Assembly: GCA_025766275.1 (NCBI GenBank)
Contig: JAFKAC010000039.1
Span: forward strand, 310,001-374,000
DNA from: Lactarius indigo
Taxonomy: Eukaryota > Basidiomycota > Agaricomycetes > Russulales > Russulaceae
Length of the DNA: 64,000 bases
Direction: 5' to 3'
This document shows positions 11,310 through 22,645 of the stretch, piece after piece; within the stretch, counting starts at the first letter, position 1, and every line of letters begins with the position of its first letter. The translations under genes were made by a program, and so were the position numbers. Below the pieces are notes generated by a model that did no database searches, had not been told where the DNA came from, and worked only from the letters and a program-made list of their open reading frames with translations.

Positions 11310-12290
11310 TGTATACACCACTGCATGTAGGGGGCTCTGATCACTTCAATACGCTTGAGATTTTCGGGGGGGTTTTTTATTTTCTGAAATTTCCAACCTA
11401 CATACAATGACCAGTATACGACCTCTCCTGACCCAGTATGACAGCCGTTGAATATATTTGACTGCAGAGTGCACAAAAAGGACTAAGATCCGATGATATG
11501 TGACTAGATTTGACTAGGGGATTGTCCCCAAATGACTAGATTGGACTTGAGATGACCAATGAAACTGTAAATACTGACTAAAACGGACTTGAGATGACCA
11601 ACGAAATGGCAAATATTGACTGGATAGGACCTGGGATGACCAACGAAATGGCATATATTGACTAAAACGGACCTAAGATGACCGGTGAATGACCGACGAA
11701 ACAGCAAATATTGACTAGATCGGACTTAGGATGACATCAAACTGGCATATATTGACTAGATATAACCCAGGATGACGGCAAATTTATCTACAGAATTGCC
11801 CCAAAATGACTTTGGACGCCATGGGCTGACTTATTTTGACTTCGGCTAACTCACCTGACCCAGCTATTCTAAGTCAATTTTGGTCAATCTGTCATGGAAA
11901 TTTTGCAAAAAAACCGATTTAGGTCATTTTGACTCCTGATGACCGTTTCTGACCACCAGGTGACCCGGGCTGACTTTTTCTTTTTTACTGAGTCTCACGG
12001 TTTACTTGGCCTTCACACACTGACAGTGGCTACTCACTATACCTACAGTAGCCTCGGTGTGCCCAGGGCCATCGATGGTTCTCGAGGACTGACGCCATGG
12101 CGACTGTTAAATCTGGCAGCCGATCTTTTCCTTGGCAGCTACCACTAAGAGACCTTGTACTCGTGCTCGGGTATAGCCTTCTCACAAACACAAATACTGT
12201 AGAGAGCATTACACTTGCTTGGGGATGCTCCGGAAGTCGAGTTGAAGACGTTCCATGCAACATTGTAGTTGGACAATGGGTATCCCATTC
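11310..12290. other. Non-coding region with a degenerate minisatellite
   Basis: No gene is recognised here. The centre is filled by tandem copies of about 42 bp (see the minisatellite entry). The rest is unique-looking sequence with frequent 'gactgac'-like words and no long open frame. Confidence 0.5.
11500..11790 (+). repeat. Minisatellite, about 42-bp unit
   Basis: Five to six degenerate tandem units share the words 'gatgaccaacgaaatggc', 'atattgacta' and 'cggact', at 11540-11790. Unit spacing is about 42 bp, with one longer unit containing a duplicated 'gatgaccg' segment. Confidence 0.8.
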
Positions 12291-12405
12291 TAACACGGCA
12301 GGCAGGAGCAGGTAAGCAGAGTCTGCTTATCGTCAACTGGGGGATCAATTAATGTCCAATATATTGATCACTAAGTCAACTTGATTGTTATCACAAATTA
12401 TATTA

Positions 12406-12972
12406 AGACAATAGAATCATTTGTAGACCTCTCCTTATGTGTCAGACAATTATAAATAGAAATACTCAAACGATTAGATATTAGTCCCTTGCTCAAGTGA
12501 GCTCTAATTATTTCCAGGTTTATTTAAACTGAATTTTATGCCACCAGCCAACAATAACAATCAAGTTTAAATAAACTTGGAAATAATTAGAGCTTGCACA
12601 GCCCTGTAAGTGCTACCCCCTTTTGTGCTCCGTGCCCTTATAAGGGTCCCTTGTGCTTCGGTGACTTCATCTTACATAACACGCCATACGAACCTTACCC
12701 ATCTCCTCTGGGAGGTGATGCCTAGCTGAGTTAATTTTCTCGGTTATTTACCCTCTGCTTCTGCCTGCATGTGAGTCTCGGCTTACTTACTTTACAATAT
12801 TTCTCTCGCATTTGTGATTGAAGACCAGCTTTGTATTATGTACTGCCCCGGAATAAAGTTGATTCAAAAAAAATAAAAAAATAAATAAAAATAATTAGAG
12901 CTCACTTAAGCAAGGGGCTAATATCTAATTGTCTGACACATAAGGAGAGGTCTATAAATGATTCTATTGTCT
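12406..12972. mobile_element. MITE with long terminal inverted repeats and TA target duplication
   Basis: The left arm (12406 to about 12534) and right arm (12889-12972) are inverted repeats. Both outer ends read AGACAATAGAATCATTT, followed by matching blocks through AGCTCTAATTATTT. TA flanks both ends (12404-12405 and 12973-12974). The uninterrupted copy near 40.7 kb has a single TA at the same place, which confirms the insertion. Removing the retroposed insert inside it leaves about 260 bp. TA duplication and long arms fit a Tc1/mariner-type MITE. Confidence 0.8.
12595..12888 (+). mobile_element. Retroposed insert (SINE-like or processed copy) with A-rich tail
   Basis: A 294-bp sequence sits within the right half of the MITE. 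It ends in AATAAA (about 12852) and then an A-rich tail with interspersed T. A 14-bp direct repeat, aaataattagagct, flanks it at 12581-12594 and 12889-12902. A long target duplication with an A tail is the mark of LINE-type target-primed insertion. No tRNA-like A/B boxes were seen, and the AATAAA suggests an RNA polymerase II transcript as source. The source gene is not recognised. Confidence 0.75.
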
Positions 12973-13105
12973 TACAGCCGTTTTCATATCGATAGTCTGA
13001 TTTTCAGAAAAGCTACTAGTGGGCTGAGTTCCAGGATCCCCTGTCAGCATATTTGCTGAGACTTACTGTATTTTTTGGTGAAATAAAAAATAAAATAAAA
13101 AAGAG

Positions 13106-13395
13106 AAAAGAAAAAGAAAAAAGAAAAAAGAAAAAAGAAAAAAGAAAAAAGAAAAAAGAAAAAAGAAAAAAGAAAAAAGAAAAAAGAAAAAAGAAAAAAG
13201 AAAAAAGAAAAAAGAAAAAAGAAAAAAGAAAAAAGAAAAAAGAAAAAAGAAAAAAGAAAAAAGAAAAAAGAAAAAAGAAAAAAGAAAAAAGAAAAAAGAA
13301 AAAAGAAAAAAGAAAAAAGAAAAAAGAAAAAAGAAAAAAGAAAAAAGAAAAAAGAAAAAAGAAAAAAGAAAAAAGAAAAAAGAAAAAAAAAGAAA
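13106..13395 (+). repeat. Heptanucleotide microsatellite (GAAAAAA)n
   Basis: About 40 uninterrupted copies of the 7-mer GAAAAAA are present. Because 7 is not a multiple of 3, all frames stay open and give artefactual Lys/Glu-rich or Phe-rich ORFs. Confidence 0.95.
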
Positions 13396-13608
13396 AGAAA
13401 AGAGGCAAGTCGAGATTATTACGACTTTGCGCAATCTATGTGTTCACCAAGCATAATATCTGCCAGTGCACGACACATCCCGTGTTGGCCGCATTGGCCA
13501 AAATATAAAGTGGAATGATGGCGGGTACTACATTTTGTTTGGAGCTGGGGGTTGATTCAGTTATAAAATGGTGAAGACGACGGTGGCGATGTGTTACCTG
13601 ACTCTGCT

Positions 13609-14748
13609 ATGGATCCTGCACAGCACCTCAGCAACACCCAGCAACACACGCCAGTGGGCTATCCTCTACCGCCACCTCACGTTGCTCCTCACCCAGGATA
13701 CTTGCCCCACCATGTGCCATATCCTCCGTTGACCCCAGGCCCAACCCCACTTGCGCCCTACCCGCCAACACCCAATGGTTTCAGTCAGCAGTATCAACCA
13801 TGGCTGCCGTACACACCGTACTATCCCCATCCATTGCCAATGGTGTCGCCTCCACACCCAGCCGGTGGTACTGCTGGACCTATGCCGATGCCAATATCGA
13901 CGCCAACATGCCAACCTCCTGCAACACCTGTGAGATCTTTGGGCAGTGCTAGGAAGCGCTATGTGAACAGTCAACGTGAACCTGGAGGTAAGTCAGCTCA
14001 CATATACTGTAACGAAACTCGCTTACCTGATCTTCCAGTGTGGGAATTTGATGTGAGTGTTGCCTCGAGCGAGGCAAAAAGTGTCTTCAAGGGACACAGT
14101 GTGATGAGCTGGGACGAGCTTCAGATGGAAGTAATGAAGCGCCTTCGTGATGCCATATTACCAGTACAGTTGGAATATAAGTTATCCAGGGATCTTGGTA
14201 AGATGTCATACTTGAGTAGTGAGGACGAGTGGGAAGCCGCACTCACCCGTCTGAATGCAAAAATAATTGTGGCCCATAAGAACGCAGTGAGCGTTGAAAT
14301 CCAGAACTTGGTGAGGAATTCTTGCTCCCAGTGGCCGTGTTACTGATTGTTTGTAGACAAAGGCGCCGTCAAAGGCGCCAAAGGCATCAGGTAGCAGGGG
14401 AAAACATAAGCGCGAGGACGACGTCCCTCCACCTGTGAACGCCAAACAGGGGGCGGTGTATCAAGCATACAAAGAGTTAGAAATTGCCCTCAGATGTGAA
14501 GCCCATAGGGGCCATTGTTATGTCGACCGTTTGGGTGGATGCGACAACCACAAATGCCTAGATCACAAGGCGATGACATTTTGGGCAAAAAAAATTGTGA
14601 GCAACTATGGCTGACAATGTTATGCTGTACTCACGTATGCTGGTATAGACAGTCAATGAGGCAAGGATCGACTTGCCCCCAAACCTGAAACCGTTTGACC
14701 GGCTACCCACTAGCAAGAGAGCCCGCAATTCGCATGGTGTACCCGAGG
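13609..14748 (+). pseudogene. Hypothetical proline-rich protein gene, 5' part, interrupted by element A
   Basis: Exons 13609-13987, 14039-14310, 14357-14596 and 14649-14748 join in phase with GT..AG introns of 46-52 bp. The ATG at 13609 is the first in frame. The N-terminal 120 residues are Pro/His/Tyr-rich. A folded-looking segment follows (VWEFDVSV, then SWDELQMEVMKRLRDAI, then YLSSEDEWEAALTRL) whose pattern resembles a PB1-like domain (uncertain). A basic stretch and a His/Cys-containing block (GHCYVDRLGG, then HKCLDHK) complete it. The gene continues at 38159 in the same frame. No stop or shift is seen, so element A is the only lesion. Such genes are common unassigned repeats in agaricomycetes as I recall; function unknown. 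Confidence 0.6.
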
Positions 14749-15226
14749 TGTTACGATCACAACCGGTTATGACTACGGACCGACTCATAGTATTAGTCAT
14801 GGACATTTACATCGTATCAGTCATCATAGTAGTACACATGTGATTGTGGCTCGTGCATGACTCATTCCTAGGATAGCTGTACTAGGGTTCGAGCTAGTTA
14901 TGCTATTGGTTTCCTATCGTTTCAGCGGCGCTTTAAAGCCCGCGTGTATCTGTATAAGTAGCTGTCTCGGAAGACCAAGAGCCCCATCTTGGTCTTCTTC
15001 AATCCACCTTCTATCTAAACCGTCTTGCCTTAGTCTTCAGACTAAGAGTACTTCCGCTCCTATCCATCAAGGGATAGTACCTCTTCACCTTAGCTACAGC
15101 GTGTGCCAGGAGTGCCCCTGTTTAGCTTGCGTTGGGTTGATACAAGATCCCCATTCGCCCTTGCTTTGCTAAGTCGATTGCGCCTTCCTTGAGTCCAAGT
15201 CGGACTAACGCCGGTGGAGCGTAACA
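14749..15226 (+). repeat. 5' LTR of element A (478 bp)
   Basis: Runs TGTTACG to CGTAACA. Compared with the 3' LTR, five differences were found by eye, each a CG versus TG or CA pair. TATAAG is at 14953-14958. Confidence 0.95.
14953..14996 (+). promoter_or_regulatory. Predicted promoter and self-primer of element A
   Basis: TATAAG (14953-14958) is followed 33 nt on by ATCTTGGTCTT (14986-14996), the exact complement of the primer-binding site at 15229-15239. The U3/R border also forms a palindrome, AAGACCAAGA(14971-14980)...TCTTGGTCTT. The start site is inferred, not mapped. Confidence 0.6.
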
Positions 15227-17208
15227 TTAAGACCAAGATCCTCATCGTGGCGTACTCGACCAGAGATCAGTGGACGTCTTTCCGTCCCTACCATATTGAA
15301 CGACGAGGAGACCGCAACGTACCAACAAGGTTCTTAGGAGCGGCCCAGTGGAGAGAACGAGGAGAAGACACTGGATACTTTGTGGAGTTCAACGGTCCAA
15401 ACCGTTTTCGACCTGTTGAGTTCAATTTCGAACACCTTTGTTGGACCGAAGTTACTTGGAACCCTATAGACCATCGCTGGGATATTATACGACCAGCCGG
15501 AAGAAATTACAACTGCGACATTGACGCGCGGGAACTTAACAGCCGCGCAGACTACGGTCCCATTGACGGACAAGCACAGGAACATACGGACGAAGGAATC
15601 AGCGGGGAAGAGACCTCCAACAGCCAACAATCACCAGACCGAGGAAACATGCCAGCAGAAGAAGCCAGCCTAGGAGCTATTGGCGAACACATCATACAAC
15701 AAACTGAGTCCCTGACTATCCACCAACCCGAACCAGAAGTAATTCACATTCATAGCCCAGCAGTTGCAATGGCAACAGCCACCATCACGCAAGAAGAAGT
15801 ACAGCTCACCACTGAAGCAAGGGATCAAATAGCCCTAGAAGAACAAAGACGCATCGCAGAAGAATCGCGAGCCAACCTGGCTCCCATCAACCCATACACC
15901 GGTCACCGAATGACTGACGATGACGTAGCCATCCATCGCGCCATCGGGCCAGACGTAGCCGACCCTCCCAGCGGTGGAGGAGGACCCCCTGGCGACTTAC
16001 CAGGCGGAGGACCCCCACCCCGAGGGATGGGATTCGGAGGGTTTCCTGGAGGATTCCCAGGAGGACCACCAGGGGGAGGACATCCTGGAGGAGGACTACC
16101 AGGTGCAGGTCCCGCTATTCCCCCTCCGAATAGTAAATTAGCTGGCGAAGCACCCACAGTATTCGACGGAGAACGCGCAAAAGTCGAAGCATTTCTCACC
16201 CAGTGGCACGTTTACTGGGGCATGAACGCAGACGAAGGCATCATGGCCACACCATACCGACGAGCTCTCCTCTTCCTATCATACATCAAAGGAGTTAACG
16301 TCAGCGAATGGGTGTTGGCAATGCTCACCTGGCTCAACGGTCAGATACAAGCAGGAATACTCCGAACGAGCGAAGGACTATGGAACGAAGTCACGCGCAG
16401 CTTCATGCAGCGCTTCAGAAACACGATGGAACAAGAGCAAGCCCAGTATGAGTTGAAGAAAGGGCTCAAAATGATTGGGGGCAATTTAGATGAGTACTGT
16501 ACTCAATTTGAACAACTAGTGCGACGCGCACATTATCGGCTTGACGACCCCCAGACACTCGACCTGTTCGCAAGCGGATTACCCACCGACCTGTACTCCA
16601 AGGTATACACCCTCGACTCCCCACAAAATTACCGTGAGTGGAAAGAAGCAGCCACTACCCGCCAGCAACAATACATGCACCTCAAAGCAATGCTCAACAA
16701 AGGGGCGCCACAAAAACAGGAAAGATCGCAAAGACAACAGCAGCGCCCCTGGCAGGGACCACCAAGAAGCTCCTGGCAACCCCGAAACCTCCCACGAGAC
16801 CCAAACGCGATGGATACATCTGCGGATCGCATTAGAGGGCAGTTGACGGGAGCAGAAGAAATACTCGCCCCTCGCCCTCCGTATCGACCTCGTGGAGGGT
16901 TCCTGCAGAGAGGAGGAGGACGTAATAACCCAAGGCCAGTCACTTGTTACAATTGTGGAAAGGACGGACACATGGCCCGTGATTGCAGACAGCCACGAAG
17001 GGATTATCAATCCCAAGCATCTACTAGTCGGTATATCGATACCGACTACCATCAACAAGAACCCGAAGTCGCTACCAGGGCGGTCCAAGAAGTACCCCCT
17101 CAACAGCGCGCCAGTGACTGGCTCAACGGAGTAGCAGGAGAATCGGACGACATTAAAGACATTATCCTCCAACAACTATGGAAAAAGGAGGGTTTTCAGG
17201 ACGCCTGA
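15227..17208 (+). CDS. Gag of element A (probable non-AUG start)
   Basis: Capsid/nucleocapsid protein. The frame is open from the LTR edge, but the first ATG in any frame after the predicted transcript start is at 15649. Codons before it encode a domain strongly conserved with element C (ERRGDRNVPTRFLGAA, VEFNGP, RFRPVEFNF, CDIDARELNSRAD), so translation probably starts at a near-cognate codon close to 15240-15252 (ATC-CTC-ATC-GTG). Then come a Pro/Gly-rich linker, a retrotransposon gag domain (FDGERAKVEAFLTQWHVYWG onward), and one CCHC knuckle (CYNCGKDGHMARDC). The stop TGA (17206-17208) lies 10 nt after a GGGTTTT slip site. The ATG-less leader argues against a simple missing start. Confidence 0.85.
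15229..15239 (+). other. Primer-binding site of element A (self-priming type)
   Basis: AAGACCAAGAT begins two bases after the LTR end (CA-TT), the spacing seen in retroviruses. It pairs with the predicted 5' end of the element's own transcript. Confidence 0.6.
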
Positions 17209-17971
17209 ACCCATCGGCCTGGGTGAGGGCAGTCAATTGTAACAGTGTAATCATGACTCGCTACCGTTCAATGAGAGTTCCAGTATCGATTCGCACCAGT
17301 TACGCAATGGCCGACATACGAGCTTTAGTAGACTCAGGAGCAACCCACTGCTTCATGAGGCCCTCCTTCGTCAAAAGGATGGGATTTGGGACCAAACCGC
17401 TAGACGTCCCGAAGAAAATATGGAACATTGATAATACCGAAAACAAATCAGGGCGTATTACCCATTATATCGATGTGGATGTGCAAACTAAAGGAATTAA
17501 TAAGGAAATGCGCTTCCTTATCACCGACATCGGAGATGAAGACGTCGTATTGGGATACCCATGGCTCGCAACATACGACCCTCACATCAAATGGTCACAA
17601 GCAGCCATACACGAAACAATGCTTCCCATTGTCATCCGATCAGTAAACCCTCGCATCGAACGGATCACACCGGTAGTGGCAGCCTCCTCAGTGCAAGACG
17701 ACGAGTATGAAGTTGTACACTCCTGCTTCATCACCGACAAACAACGACAACAATTCGAAGAAGGATGTCGGATCAGAGCGACAGCAACGGACCTCGCCAT
17801 CGCGGCCCACCAATATGTCACTAAAGCTGAGTTACCCCCCGAGTATCGAGAGTTTGAACGTCTCTTCAGCGAAAAGGCGTCGGACAGGTTTCCTCCCAGT
17901 AGACCATGGGATCACGCGATCGAATTCAAGCCAGGAACGGCAGATGCCATTGACTGCAAAATATACCCCAT
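17178..17971 (+). CDS. Pol of element A, N-terminal part (protease), cut by element B
   Basis: Overlaps gag by 31 nt in the -1 frame. It holds the aspartic protease (ALVDSGATHCF) and the linker up to the RT start (DCKIYP). The frame is broken at 17971 by the LTR of element B. It resumes at 33674 when B and one cccat copy are removed, giving 1594 residues in total. The few residues read into the LTR before the stop at 17984 are not part of the gene. Confidence 0.9.
17190..17196 (+). promoter_or_regulatory. -1 ribosomal frameshift site, gag to pol of element A
   Basis: The heptamer G GGT TTT in the gag frame fits the X XXY YYZ slip rule, and the -1 frame leads into pol. The same heptamer at the same distance from the gag stop is kept in element C. 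A short stem ACCCA/TGGGT follows about 20 nt downstream. Confidence 0.65.
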
Positions 17972-18746
17972 TGTAGCGGTATGACTTATCGCGTACAACT
18001 AGACCAAGGTGAAGGTAAGTGAACTGAACTGGTATACACCCAAGCCTAGCGCGGAGACAAGTCACGCGCCGAACGTACAGTCACAACGGAGGGTATGCAC
18101 ACTTGAGGTCTTTATACAAGACCAAAGGCAAGGTGATCACGCTGTGGCACGCTGAGTGGAGAACCAAGAGGACAAGTTAACATTGGAGAGGTAAGGGAAG
18201 TACAAAGGAGATACGCACCTGAGTGGAGAACCAAGAGGACAAGTTGGTTCCACTCAGGACGCTACATGAGGGTTTATATACTATGCTGCGGCTGAGTTCG
18301 AATTACTACGGAACCTTGTTACTAAAGGTACATGTAATAGTAATGAGTCAGACGCTGACGCGTCGTGTCTATTAATAGCGCTATCTTATTGTGCTGACTG
18401 ATGCACAGTCATTAACGCTGACAGAACAATGACGTGTCCTTATCTATGAGTCACAACCCTATGACAACGTAGTCTAGAACTATCTAGAATGTTCCCTGCT
18501 TATCGTCCAATGAGAAACTACTGTACTAATGAGGAAATGCCCTAAAGAGGTAACATCCAATAAGGAAGTTACTATCTCAGGGTCACGTGCTTGTGGGTGC
18601 ACATGTTGGCATCACGTGACTAACCATCTTATCATATCTAATGATAAGGATTTGGATGTTTGAACACAACGTTGGAGTCTCATATCTTTACCGAATAAAT
18701 CCGTAAAAATACAGAAAAATAAGGCAAAAATAGAGCGTCCGTGACA
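17972..18746 (-). repeat. 3' LTR of element B (775 bp)
   Basis: Preceded, in minus orientation, by the polypurine tract AAGGAGGGGGG (about 18750-18762 on the plus strand). It carries two perfect 27-bp direct repeats spaced 67 bp apart. Confidence 0.95.
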
Positions 18747-18758
18747 TCACCCCCCTCC

Positions 18759-21700
18759 TTAAGGGTCGACGTCCGCGTTGGCCAATGTATCCACATGATG
18801 AGCTTGCCAAGGCAAGGACGCGTAAATGAGAGCCGCTATTTTTCTAGGCGCGCCCGGGTTTGAGGAATGGAATTCCTTAACCGCATCAGGGGCATGTGCT
18901 AGGTTCTTAGCCGGTTCCCAAGTGTCCTCACCCTCACCATATCCTTTCCAACGGACGAGGTACTTAAGAGTTCGACCAAAGAGTTTAGAATCTCTTATAT
19001 GGTCGACTTCATACTCTTCTTCTCCCTCGACCGTTACTGGATCGGGTGGTGGAGGCATGAGCCCATTGACTTCGTTTCCTTTGTAAGGAGAGAGACGGTC
19101 TACATGAAATACATCATGGATCCGTAATGCAGGGGGTAGTGCAAGCTTATAGTCGACGTCACTTATGACTTTAGTGACTTCAAATGGGCCTAGTTGCTTT
19201 GGTCCCAATTTGGACGACTGCTGATGTATCTTTATTTGCTTTGCTTGCAACCAGACTTTATCCCCGACGTTAAAGGAATATGGCTTAGTCCTTTGTTCAA
19301 CGTCTGTCTGCATTCGCCTTTTACTTAGGCGTAGAGCCGCCTCTGCATCCTTGCGAGCGGAAACTAAGTGCTGAAGGCGCTTGTCGAGCAATGGAATACC
19401 CGTAGGTCTACCAGCAGGAATAGTGAAGTCCGGCGTGAAGCCGTATAGTAGTTCAAAGGGGGTGTGACCCGTGGCTGAATTGAGCCTACTATTGACTACG
19501 AATTCCGCTGTAGGAAGCAGGTCTGCCCAATCATCCTGCCTTTTGCTAATGAACATGCGCAAGTATGTTTCAACTTCTTGATTTTTGCGCTCAACCTGTC
19601 CATTAGCTTGAGGGTGATAGGCTGTAGTGAGACCTGCGTCTATTCCAAGTCGCTTGTATAGGGCACGCATGCTTCGCGCTGCAAATTGGGGTCCTCTATC
19701 GCTTATCACTTTGCGAGGGATCCCATGCAAGGGGAAGATTTGCTCAAAGTAGATGGATGCTACCCCATCAGCCGTAATCTGAGAAGTCACGGGGAACAGA
19801 TGAATCTGTTTTGTATAATGATCTACGATGTTTAAGATCATGTCTTTCCCACGTGACATGGGCAGTGGACCGATTAGATCGATCCCTACTATCTGCCATG
19901 GTCCCTCAGGTACTTCTTGCGGCTGAATAGTTGCTTTGGGGTGCAGATCTTTGCGATAGCGTTGGCATCGATCGCATCCTTCTACGTATGAGGCGATAAA
20001 GCCTGACATGCGTGGCCACCAATAGTAGCGACTAACTAGCTCTATGGTTCCATTTTTTCCAGGGTGTCCGGTAGTGACTGAGTCGTGGCAAGACTTTACC
20101 ACGTCCCTACAAAGGGCACGATCATTTGGGACGTATAGTTTACCCCGGTGGTAAACGAAACCATCTTCTTCTTCCCACATTAAGACGCCATCTGTGAGAG
20201 CTTTAGGAGCGGTCTTTGATATACTTTTAAGACCCTCTATGACTTCAGCTTCTCTGATAGATGCGAGTTTAATGCGACTCCCTAAGGAATCTATTTCGGG
20301 GACGAAGTGCGCTTTAGCGGCAGCTAGGAAATGCTCAGGTTTTAACACCTGAACCTGGCGGTTATCTTCAGAGTCTCGGACTTGGTCTCGTGAGAAACGG
20401 CTTAATGCGTCGGCTTGCATAGATTCTCCTTTCTTATAGGTGATTTTGAAGGCGAACCGACTTAAGAATAAGGCCCATCTAGCTTGGCGCCTATTCAAGT
20501 CTTTCATGGTTGCCCACCATTCCATATTCTTATGGTCGGTGATCACTTCAAAAGAGATACCTTCGAGGAAATGTCTCCAATCCTCTAGGGCGTGGATTAA
20601 GCCGAGCATTTCCCTGTCGTAAATTTCATAGTTGCGTTCTTCTTTGCTCATAGACTGTGAGCGATACGCAATAGGGTGCCAGAGACCGTCCGGGTATTTC
20701 TGAGTTAAAATACCGCCAGTAGCAAATCCTGAAGCATCTACCTTGACTCTAGTTGGAAGGTTCGGATCGTACACCTTAAGAATAGGTTCTTGTACGAAAC
20801 GTTCTTTCAATAGGTCAAAGGCTTTCTGCTGTTCAGACTGCCAGATCCAAGGAGTATCTTTCTTAGTGAGGTCATGAAGGGGTCGGGCAATAGCCGCGAA
20901 GTCCTTGATGAACCTTCTATAGAAATTGGCGAACCCGATGAATGCTCTTACTTCTTTGAGCGTTGTCGGGGTTGGCCACTCCTTTACTGCAGAGACCTTG
21001 CCAGGGTCCATCTGCACTTCTCCGGGACGGATAATCATCCCTAGATACTCCATTTCTTGCTTCTCAAAATCGCACTTCTCAGGTTTGAGATAGAGGTCGT
21101 ATTGTTCTAACCGTGTCAACACCTCGCGTACTATCTTGCAATGGTGTTTAAGGTTATTACTATAGATGAGAATGTCATCCATGTATACGGCAACCTCTCC
21201 TTGTGCGATAAGATCAGCAAAGACGGCGTTCATTAAGGCTTGGAAAGTGGCAGGGCTATTAGTCATGCCGAAGTACATGACTTTCGGCTCGTATAGACCC
21301 CTATTGGTGACAATGGCACCTTTCCATTCATCGCCTTCTTTGATGCGGATGTTATGATATCCCCATCGAACGTCGAACTTTGTGAAGTATTGAGCTCCCT
21401 TGAGCCTATTAATAATGTCGGCAGCGAGTGGAAGTGGGTATCGGTTCTTAATGGTGATTTTATTAAGACGGCGATAGTCTTGGACTAGGCGGAGCTTCCC
21501 GTCTTTTTTCTTTATGAAGAACACAGGGGATGCCATAGGTGACTTAGATGGCACTAAATATCCTTTCCCTATGTGTTCGTCTAAGAATTTATCCAATTCC
21601 ACTTGTTCGCTGGGTGACATGGGGTACGTCTTGACCTTCCAGTGTTTAACTGCATCTGGTTCAAGGTCTATAGCGTGGTCCCATGGCTGATGTTCAGGGA

Positions 21701-22645
21701 GTCTCTGGGATTCTTCCTCAGAGAAGACTTTTGCGAAGTCATGATAGTGTTCAGGGACCATCTCTTCGAAGGTTTTCTTAGGTTTGGCGGTTATCGCTTT
21801 CTCGGCGATCTGCTGAGAGTACGTGAAACCAGCCAAACAGAATACTTCGTCAGAGACTGTGTCCAACACTTTCTCCGCAAGGAGACGGCGGCGTTCCATA
21901 CGGTTTGCCATAATGCGCGTCACCTCTATCTCTATCTCCGGTGCGGCTGTTTCAGCGCTGGAGTTGAGACGCATAATGCCTTCCTGCCAATTTATGTGTG
22001 GGTTCCGATGTCTGAGCCAGGGCAGTCCCAATATTACTCGTTCTGGGCCTAGTGAAGTGACCATAAAGTCGAACTTTTCTGCACTAGGACCGATCTTGAG
22101 AACGAGTGTTACTTTATGAGTAATACTGCCGGCTTCATTGAGCGTTCCATCAATATTGTATAAGGTGATGGGATGCTCCAGCGGAACTTGCAACATCTTG
22201 TGGCGGTCAGCGTACTTCTTGTCCAGGAACAACGAAGTTGCTCCGGAATCTACCATGGCTGCTACTTTTACAGTACGATGACGTCCTTGTAATTCAACAG
22301 AAATATGAAAATGAGATCTGCTATCTTTTGTTTCGGGAATGATACATGAAGAAAGCGCTGCATCAGAAATCATCACTTGCGGCGCTGCTACAAATTGTGG
22401 AGCAATCGGAACACTAATACTATTGTTCATCTCCGAGGCAGATGTAGATGTAGAATCAGAACAGGAAGCCGAGACATCACTACTATCAACTTTACAGGCA
22501 GAAACAGAATGGTACGTAGGAATTACAGATTGGTCCGAGTCCGAAACGAGGCGAGATCGTAGGCATATCTTACAACTACACGAGGCCGAGTCAACCGTAT
22601 CTGTTTTACAGGGGGAGTCCGCAGCTCTGACTACCCCTGGATCTA
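18759..22645 (-). CDS. Pol of element B: protease-RT-RNase H-integrase-chromodomain
   Basis: One open frame. The first ATG is at 22430, but the frame stays open back across the gag stop at 22643, which fits expression by -1 frameshift. Domains from the ATG: protease AAMVDSGATSLF near residue 57, RT with FKVMYFGMTNSPATF-type block and VYMDDILI near 420, RNase H (VKVDASGF, YDREMLGL) about 565-620, integrase HHCC (GHPGKNGTIELVSRYYWWP, CDRCQRYR), DDE (VGIDLIGPLP, SDRGPQF, QVERKNQ) and chromodomain (YLVRWKGYGEGEDTWEP) about 1150-1195. The protein ends soon after the chromodomain and lacks the long extension of A, C and element 1. No stop or shift was seen; codon structure looks intact. Confidence 0.93.

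Larger units (their letters stand above)
12291..13027 (-). repeat. Copy of a short dispersed repeat, split by a MITE
   Basis: The outer parts, 12291-12405 and 12975-13027, together match the inverted sequence of 40660-40833 next to the Tc1/mariner pseudogene. The match runs from 'cacggcaggcaggagc' to 'agctactag.gggctgag', with a 567-bp interruption in this copy. It may be a non-autonomous relative of that transposon, but no terminal inverted repeat proves it. Confidence 0.6.

Noticed and set aside
13053..13508. Lys/Glu-rich ORF (and Phe/Leu-rich ORFs on the other strand)
   Set aside because: It is translation of the GAAAAAA heptamer microsatellite. All frames are open because of the repeat.
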